A stretch of 64,000 nucleotides of DNA from Apoderus coryli (taxonomy: Eukaryota > Arthropoda > Insecta > Coleoptera > Attelabidae). The stretch lies in contig OU452200.1 in the NCBI GenBank assembly GCA_911728435.2, positions 30,705,715-30,769,714 of the forward strand, read 5' to 3'. Positions 57,110 to 64,000 of this stretch are shown piece by piece. The notes beneath the pieces are model-generated. The model saw only the letters and a program-made list of their open reading frames with translations. It did no database searches and was not told the origin of the DNA. Position 1 is the stretch's first letter. The number at the start of each line of letters is the position of its first letter. The position numbers and the translations under genes were made by a program.

Positions 57110-60100
57110 TCTGGATAAATCCCACGTCAATTTTAGTACAGCTAAAGTTTTGCTGATCATCTGAAACTCTTTAACCGCGTTTAGGCAAAGTTGCTTTGTA
57201 GAAGCTCTTTGCGCTAGTGTAAATTTAACGCACGAGATATCCAAAAGCAATGTTTCTATGAGATTTTTATATGTAATTTCAATTTGCACCGTCATATTTA
57301 TATTAGTATACTTTCACTGTATTAAGGTTTTATATCTAACATGAAATTCTCCAAAAGCATTAAAGTAAAAATTAAAATGAACTTCAATGTTCATAAACTA
57401 AAATAGCCTTATAAGAGTTCAATTAAAATGTCAGACTTTTAATATTACACAGTTTTATATTAAAACTTTTAATAGTCATTCAAAATAAAATAATAAAATT
57501 AAATTTGATATAAATGTATCAGTGTATTTCTAGAGAGGTAATTTAGCGGTATTATTGCTTTACTTTTATAGTATTTAGATGGTTACCAATTGCACACATT
57601 CACATATATTACATAACCTTTTCAGGTTCATGAAAGTTTTGTGTTTGTGCAAAGAAATTTAGTTTATCGACAAACGGACCAAATTGGCGGCGACCTACAA
57701 ATTTACATTTATAACTCGATCGGAAAATTTCGACATATCCCATAGCGTAAAATGTTAATATAATTTGAGTTTTGTTGTAAGGATTAGTGATCATATAACC
57801 AAACAATTCAATATAGGGGATATGTACATTCTGTATAATGCTAGAAAAATCAGCGTTCGAATTTCGAAGTTCTGGGAATTTGGTACTCTTAAACTACAAA
57901 AAGACTATGTTTGGTTCCCTTTTTGCTGGTCGGTTTAGAAAGCCTATAACTGCTACCCGTTCGAAAGGAGAATAAGGAGAAGAACCTTTACTGTTTCTGT
58001 TTAAAAAGAGCAAAATATTGAATATAACCTTTAACAAAGATCGGATCTTATTTCAATAATTTAAACATTATTACACAAAGCATTATAGGTACTAAATTTC
58101 CTAATTGCTTTAGATTAATAATTTAAATAACATTTTCAATACATATTCAATAAAAAATAAATTAATTAAAAGAAAATAAGTTTATGTGTTAATTATTATG
58201 GTATTGTCAAACATAGAGTTACCTACAATTAGGTACAATTATTAAACCGGTAATTAAAATGGCGTAAGACTAGTTTGAAAAAGTATTTTGAATTAATTGC
58301 AACATATTATTAAAAAAACCATCTAGTAATCTTGTATACGGAATATATTTTTAATTAAATATATTTCTCCTATATTTATATTATTAGTCAAAACTCACGT
58401 GCCGGTTAAAATTATTTATGTTTTATTTACTGCTGAAATATATTAACACTTTAATAGTAGGTAATCTTAGATTGTTATAGAACAAAAATTTATATTTTTT
58501 ATATATCAATTTAAACGATAAAAACTTATTAATGAAAACAATTCACTAGCTCGAGTATTATAAGAAATCACAGAATAGCGGTAATAAAGTTGTCGTTTCG
58601 GGGCAACTGCCAAACAGTCGGTCCCCCAGGCTGTCCAACCAATACTTTATATATGTGTATTTGGCCTAAAACGAAACCTAAAGACCATTAGTTAACTGCC
58701 TATATACAGGACCGGACAAATGACTAATTATAGTTTACACCTCCTCTCCAAAAGGTTACATGATTTAGGTGTAGCTGCAAATAAATGTTTATATCGTAAC
58801 ATCAATTCGCTTAACTAAGAACCTAATTTACACGACGTTTTACTGAACGTACTAATTAAATGCCTACAGACCTATCATTTTATATTACTTTATTCGATTT
58901 CGTAATGTACATCCCAGTTAATTATAGAATAGAAAATCTAAGCAGTTGTTAGGAAATCAATACCTACGTCAACGCGATTGTGAGTTGTAAGTTTGGAGAA
59001 AATGCACTTTTTTACAAATTTTAATACAATAGGTTGATAGGTAGGGAATTTAATAGAAAAACGGTGTAAGAACATAAAAACCATAAGCTAAACATCTAAG
59101 CTGATCTAAAATTTAGCATACATAACTAAAAATTATGCTGATCTAGCCAGCCTCCACAGTTTTGTAATGTGCTTCACAGTGTATTGTACTATTTGATCAT
59201 AACGTTTGGTTTACGTCGTTACCTTTGATATGTATGTTGATTTTTAAGCCATTAGAACCCTCTGCAGAGCATGCGTATTAAATGTGTTTCAGCCTTTCGT
59301 GGACAGAGTGTGATCGTTGATTTACAGTTGATATTCAGACAAGCGTATACGTTGACAGTACTGCGGAAACGCTTATTTTCAAAAATTTGAGATGTTTTTA
59401 TTTTTTCTCAAAATAATTCCTATAGAAAAAAATGCATACTTTTCATTATAATACTTTTTACATATTTGTAAGCATTGTAACTAAATATGTATACAAATAA
59501 TAAAAAATTTGATGCACATATACCCTCTCGTATTTTATTTGCGTCTTAAAAGTATTTTTTCCAGCAAAAAAAACTAAATTAAATATTTTTTTGAAATGTT
59601 TAATTCGCTAAAGAAATATTTCCGTTAAGCCAATGATCACCAGACATCAAAGAAACACTGCAAAACCGCAGTAAACCCACCTATCAAGGTTTGAACCAGC
59701 GCATTCCAACTCAACCTAAGCAAAGCTCAAATTTAAAACAAAAAATATAATACTTAAATATTTCAAAAAACCTATTAAAAAAAAAAAGTACATTTTTAAG
59801 ATCTATAATAGAAATTATATGATCAAAATGATTTTTTTTTATTTTCAACCCATAAAATTTTTCGGTTCACAAATAGCCACCAAAAATAATAGAGACCGAG
59901 TATTTATGAAAGCTCATTTTTTTAAGAAAAAATCATCAGCCTAACGCGTTTTTGATTTCTAAACTATACTAGTAGTTTAGCAGTAAAAAAGTCTTTAAAA
60001 TATTTCTTAAAAAAATTACAATAATATTCTGCAGCTTTGCAGCGATCAATATTTTACTATACTAGGAGAGTTTTCAAACTCCACCAAAGCTATTTTTTTA

Positions 60101-60360
60101 ATTTTTAAATAATTCTATACGCATTATACTTTCATTCCCTCTTCAAGTCATAGCAGTTGATAAGTTTTTTTCTAAATTTTAAAAAATAGTCGAAAGAAAC
60201 ACTTTTCTCAACAATCACTGTTTAGAATATTTCTTCATATTATAATAATTAAACACAAAATACAGTATTTATGGAATTAATTTGAAAAAATAGTCCATTC
60301 ACGTTGTATATTTTCAATGACAAGTAAAAGTCGAATCTCCACAAAAATAAATTTAATAGA
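57110..60360. other. No gene recognised
   Basis: Upstream and intergenic AT-rich DNA with only chance ORFs. Confidence 0.4.
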
Positions 60361-60364
60361 AATT

Positions 60365-60420
60365 TCTAAATATTATCAAAACACGTTTCGGAACTTACAC
60401 CACTTCCATCATCAGTGGCG
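60365..60420 (-). ncRNA. Hammerhead ribozyme motif, Penelope type, solo
   Basis: On the minus strand: GCCACTGATGATGGAAG, stem II GGAA..TTCC, GAAACGTGTT. The core CTGATGA (60415-60409) and GAAA (60389-60386) are complete and ACGTGT serves as stem III, but the stem I sides do not pair well. The surroundings (CTCCACAAAAATAAATTTAA near 60337) match the flanks of the motifs at 41.4 and 45.2 kb, so it belongs to the same family. Confidence 0.6.
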
Positions 60421-60429
60421 AAAATAGGA

Positions 60430-62180
60430 AGTTACAAAATTAATGTTCCAGAAATTTCCACATAGGAGTGACCTCTCCTATGGAATTTTTATTTTGTTTT
60501 TTGTATCTAACATTATTTACCTTTCATTTTATAGACCATGATGGTTAAAAATTGTTAAAATTAATTTGATATTATTTAAGTCACCTCGACAGAAATTGAA
60601 AAATGAATGAATCATTCATTTTGAAGGTTTGAAGTTTCTAGATAACTGAGGCTCAAAACTGGACGCAAGCAAATAATAATAAGTCTCTCACATCTCAAAT
60701 ATGTTACGACATTTGCAAATAATAAATTATCATCATTAACCTTACAGATTCGAAATTTCTCCAGCAAACGAGTATATCTAGATTGTAGATCCTTATCCTT
60801 AACAAATTCAGATATAATTCGCTATTCATAGATACATTCTGTTCTTGTTATAAAAGGTCCTACAATAGACACCTTTTAGAATTCCAGGTAAAAACTTAAA
60901 ATGGAATATAAATACATTAATGCACATTTTAGAGTGCTTGTTTCCGACTACTTAGGCTTGAAGTAAATATTAGTAGTTTTACAAAATAAGAAGTAATATG
61001 AATTTCCTGAAGACGATCCTGGATTGCACATCATTACCTAAAAAAACTCGCTTTCTGAAATGCCTGTCGTTAAATAAACACCGTGTTAAATGGTATTTTA
61101 CGTGCAAAGGCATTTGCATCTCACCATGTTAACAATGGACCTGTGTTATATATCGTAAATTTGTATGTATATTATTTATTTTGTTTGTGGGTATATTATA
61201 TTTTGTTTGTTTTATTAGCTCAAGCTAAATGCGCGTGAGAAAAAGTTTTTTATTTTCATTTTAGACGGAGAAAAAAATGGCAACAAACATTTATATAGAA
61301 ACGCAAATTAAAAGTACCTACTTAATACCTCTATTATTGGTTGTTTTGATTTTTTTATTCAAATTGAAAACTATTAAATCTAAGGACAAATTTTGCATAA
61401 TTTAGCAAGTAATTTATTCTCATTTTCAAACTTGCAATGGAACCTATCAATATTTAGTAAATACTGTTATTTAAAAAAAAAATGTGGGTTATTAGTAAAA
61501 ATTAACATTGTAAAATAAATAATACCTATAATGAATGGTAATCCAAAGTTTGAGATGTTAAATGTTGATTTTTAGTAAAATAAAATCATTAAATTTGTCT
61601 AAATTCGGATTATTTTTGATGCAGTAGTGCTATAAATTCATCGTTAATCAGCGTGTATAAGTACGAACTATAACAGACTATGTGGAAAGAAGTAAAAAAC
61701 CTGTTTCGGTATATTGGTCTAAAGTTTTTAGGATACATGTTCAAATACCTTCTAATCTAAACATACTCGTACTTCGCAATTCTGTTGCTACAGTCTTATT
61801 TAAATTGCAAATTTTCAAACGACAAAAATTATTAATATCCCTATAACTTTGTATATGAGTATGTTAGAGTGCTTATTTGAAGTAATTTCCATGATAAGTC
61901 AATATTAGTCACAAAATGTCAGACTTACTTTATATCAGAAAAAATACAAATCAAAATGGCTCCTTTTAAAATTTCAATATCGTAAAATTGACGAAATATC
62001 AAAAATTCTTTCAAATTCAAATTTAAACTACGAGAATAAATATCAGTCTGGTGGGTCTAATTACAGATAATTTGTCTTTAGACTCCTAAATGTTTTGGCC
62101 AGTAGTTTCCACTATAAATAAAGTTTACAATAATATTAGAAATTAGTAGTAACCTGTCTAACAGAATATTCGGACATAAA
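60430..62180. other. No gene recognised
   Basis: AT-rich, no supported feature. Confidence 0.4.
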
Positions 62181-62182
62181 AA

Positions 62183-62775
62183 GTGGTGATCGGCAGGCAG
62201 TCTGACCCAAATTTCCAACATTTACGAAGAGGTTATATTAGCACGAGCGATGAAAAACAACAAGATGTTTTTGGCGACATCTATAGTGTGAGCAGGCAAT
62301 ATGGCCGGTGAAGCACAGTTCACAAACGATGGCCGGACTAGAAGCAACAACTCCATCATTCTATTGCCAACACTAGATGCGCCCGAATTTGTTCACACCA
62401 CCATGCATTCACCAGACCGGCCATTTAGATGATCCACAACTCATCAGTGGTGATCGGCAGGCAGTCTGACCCAAATTTCCAACATTTACGAAGAGCTTAT
62501 ACTAGCACGAGAGATGAAAGACAACAAGATGTTGTTGGCGATATGCAGTGTGAGCAGGCAATATGCCCGGTGAAACACACTTCACAAACTATGGCCGGAC
62601 AAGAAGCAACAACTCCATCACATCCTATTGCCAACACTAGAAGCGCCCGAATTCCCTGGCGGGAGGCTTTATTAATGAATTGCTTGTTACATAAAGTAAC
62701 AATTGCTTGTTACATAAAGTAACAAGTTATGTTCACACCACCATGCATTCACCGGACAGGTTTCGTTGATCGATG
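62183..62775 (-). repeat. Retrozyme-like tandem dimer, minus strand, 264-bp monomer
   Basis: GTGGTGATCGGCAGGCAGTC starts at 62183 and again at 62447, and the following about 200 bp match closely (CCAAATTTCCAACATTTACG, GTGAGCAGGCAATATG, GCCGGAC..GAAGCAACAACT). Each monomer junction carries hammerhead sequence. The array ends with a repeated AATTGCTTGTTACATAAAGT and a last ribozyme half (62730-62775, GAAAC and CTGTC kept, CUGAUGA lost). No protein coding. Confidence 0.8.
62388..62466 (-). ncRNA. Hammerhead ribozyme, one core change
   Basis: On the minus strand GATCACCA then CTGATGA (62447-62441), then a region where GAAA has become TAAA (62427-62424), then TGGCCGGTC and TGGTGAATG. Stem I CACCA/TGGTG is intact. 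The G12 change should abolish cleavage. Confidence 0.65.
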
Positions 62776-62779
62776 ATGA

Positions 62780-63475
62780 ATTTTTTTTTTGTTAAATTAA
62801 ATGTCAATAATCTTAATTTTAATATTTCGGCAATTTTTTTCTATTACCTTCTTTAAGATAATATTTAGAAATTTATTTTACAAATCTTCTTGAAATTGTC
62901 GACTAATACTTTTTGTAATTTTTCACGAAACCCTTTTCTATTTTGAACATTTGAAATGAATTAAAATATATTTCCTGACACCAAACGGACACCTCTCTTA
63001 AGCAACTCCGAATTACAAAAATATCTCAAAAATGTAACGAGAGCGCATTATCCCTGTGCATAATTCTTAAAAAAAAACATTTTGTAGAAAAAAATAAAAA
63101 GTTAACATGGTTTTTAACCTTTGAATCCCTAAATATATTTCAGGTGCACCGAGAAGAACTTATGTGAAACATCATTTACAGAAAAAAGATTTAGAAAAAA
63201 GTTAAAAAAGCTGTACTTTTCAAGAATTTCAGGATGCAAAAATATTCTCCCCTTTCAGAAATATAACATCAATTTTATACATTATTAACGTATGTATTTT
63301 CGTTTAGGAAATGTAATTTTTTTACTTTTGAATCCTTTAAAAAACTCTTCTTATGCCGATGGCCACCAAAAACAATGCATTGACGCACATCAACTTTTCC
63401 CAAATAATTAGGGAATGTGAAAATATATATTTCCATCAAAGGGCAATTTTTCAGAAAAAAATCGGAATTGGAAGT
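62780..63475. other. No gene recognised
   Basis: AT-rich spacer between the two ribozyme arrays. Confidence 0.4.
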
Positions 63476-63480
63476 GTGGG

Positions 63481-63554
63481 TCACACGGCCTGCCGATCAC
63501 CACTGATGAGTCGTGGAACGAAACAGCCCGTCTGGTGGAAGCATGTTGGTGTGA
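63481..63554 (+). ncRNA. Complete type I hammerhead ribozyme with 2-bp stem III
   Basis: Outer stem I TCACAC (63481-63486) pairs with GTGTGA (63549-63554). Inner stem I TCACCA (63497-63502) pairs with TGGTGG (63533-63538). Core CTGATGA 63503-63509. Stem II is G-T/A-C around CGTGGA (63510-63519). GAAA 63520-63523. Stem III is A-C/G-T around AGCCC (63523-63531). The NUH triplet is GUC, with cleavage after C63532. Every invariant residue is present. Short stem III type I hammerheads of this kind are known from animal retrozymes and related repeats; multimers usually cleave better than monomers. Confidence 0.8.
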
Positions 63555-63830
63555 AGCAAATTTCCAACATAACTAAGAGTCTTGTTACTTTATGTAACAA
63601 GCAATTCACAAATAAAGCCTCCCGCCAGGGAATTCTGGCACATATAGTGTTGGCAATGAGATATGATGGGGTTGTTGCTTCTCGTCCGGCCATCGTTGTC
63701 TTTCATCTCTCGTGCTAGAATAAGCTCTTCGTAAATGTTGGAAATTTGGGTCACACTGCCTGCTGATCACCACTGATGAGTTGTGGTTCACTTTATGTTA
63801 CTTTATGTAACAAGCAATTCATTAACAATT
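63481..63830 (+). repeat. Retrozyme-like tandem copy, plus strand, 270-bp monomer
   Basis: CACTGATGAG occurs at 63501 and 63771, 270 bp apart, with the preceding TCACACxGCCTGCxGATCAC repeated. Between them are GCAAATTTCCAACATAACTA, the TTGTTACTTTATGTAACAA palindrome, CCTCCCGCCAGGGAATTCT and GTCCGGCCATCG. The second ribozyme is cut after CTGATGAGTTGTGG and continues directly into the GTTACTTTATGTAAC block. The orientation is opposite to the 62183-62775 array. Confidence 0.8.
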
Positions 63831-64000
63831 TATGGTAGAATCAAAATATACATTGCAATTTTTGGTGACAACAGCTGTCAAGTTTTGCCGCAAGTAAACT
63901 CGAAAACACTGCTGACAGGTGCTGTCATACAATTTTTCCATGTAAAAACCATTTGTAATTCAAAATTGCGCATTTGTGATTGGTGGAAATTAAGACGAGG

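Noticed and set aside
62429..63791. ORFs of 61-121 codons in the retrozyme arrays
   Set aside because: They appear on both strands of the same repeats and cross ribozyme sequence; non-coding.
1..64000. CRISPR arrays, bacterial operons, phage or plasmid functions
   Set aside because: The only regular repeats are eukaryotic transposon derivatives, and spliced exons show the DNA is nuclear.

Overview
The window looks like nuclear DNA of an insect (a beetle is plausible). It is AT-rich, intron-rich and dominated by decayed transposable elements: mariner, Tc1, DUF4817-type, Harbinger, P/THAP-like, copia, CR1/Jockey-like and Penelope-like. There is no sign of bacterial gene organisation: no operons and no long ORFs. 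Almost all short ORFs are noise or transposon relics. Everything here was read by eye; no alignment or database search was run.

Two host genes can be supported, both on the minus strand. (1) An anosmin-1/Kallmann-like gene (Kal1). Its first coding exon (signal peptide plus an R-C-x3-C motif) is at 32528-32689 and a WAP four-disulfide-core exon is at 2038-2224. The roughly 30 kb between them is intron, filled with mobile elements, and probably hides one more small Cys-rich exon. Later exons lie left of the window. (2) A small secreted, Thr/Ser-rich (mucin-like) protein. Its signal-peptide exon is at 56871-56951 and a three-cysteine acidic exon at 51547-51664. Two homologous, phase-compatible last exons (50773-50864 and 47933-48075) look like alternative 3' ends. 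Two TATA+initiator pairs lie 100 bp apart upstream.

Layout. 1-1795: palindromic long-TIR DUF4817 element. 2.0-32.7 kb: Kal1 and its intron, holding two inverted copies (4691-7546 and 16548-19419) of a 2.86 kb transposon with 7-bp target duplications, mariner relics (8.3-8.7 and 9.7-10.7 kb), a 5 x 297 bp array made from an internally deleted mariner (12251-13734), a copia gag relic, a Tc1 relic, two non-LTR relics (20.2-23.1 kb), a Penelope GIY-YIG relic (24.9-25.3 kb) and a MADF gene relic split by a TIR element (25.9-27.2 kb). 33-47 kb: intergenic, with a non-LTR endonuclease relic, a DUF4817 element (37950-39835), nested palindromes, a split tRNA-Ala-like sequence and a 577-bp palindrome. 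47.9-57.1 kb: the mucin-like gene, with a THAP-encoding relic on the opposite strand in its intron. 57-64 kb: mostly featureless, ending in hammerhead-ribozyme tandem repeats.

The most interesting theme is self-cleaving RNA. Two classes of hammerhead ribozyme motif occur. One is retrozyme-like, in about 264-270 bp tandem monomers at 62.2-63.8 kb, with an apparently complete ribozyme at 63481-63554. The other is Penelope-type, with a palindromic ACATGT stem III, carried in large inverted repeats at 41.5-42.9, 45.2-45.7 and 60.4 kb. A degraded Penelope endonuclease lies elsewhere in the same window.
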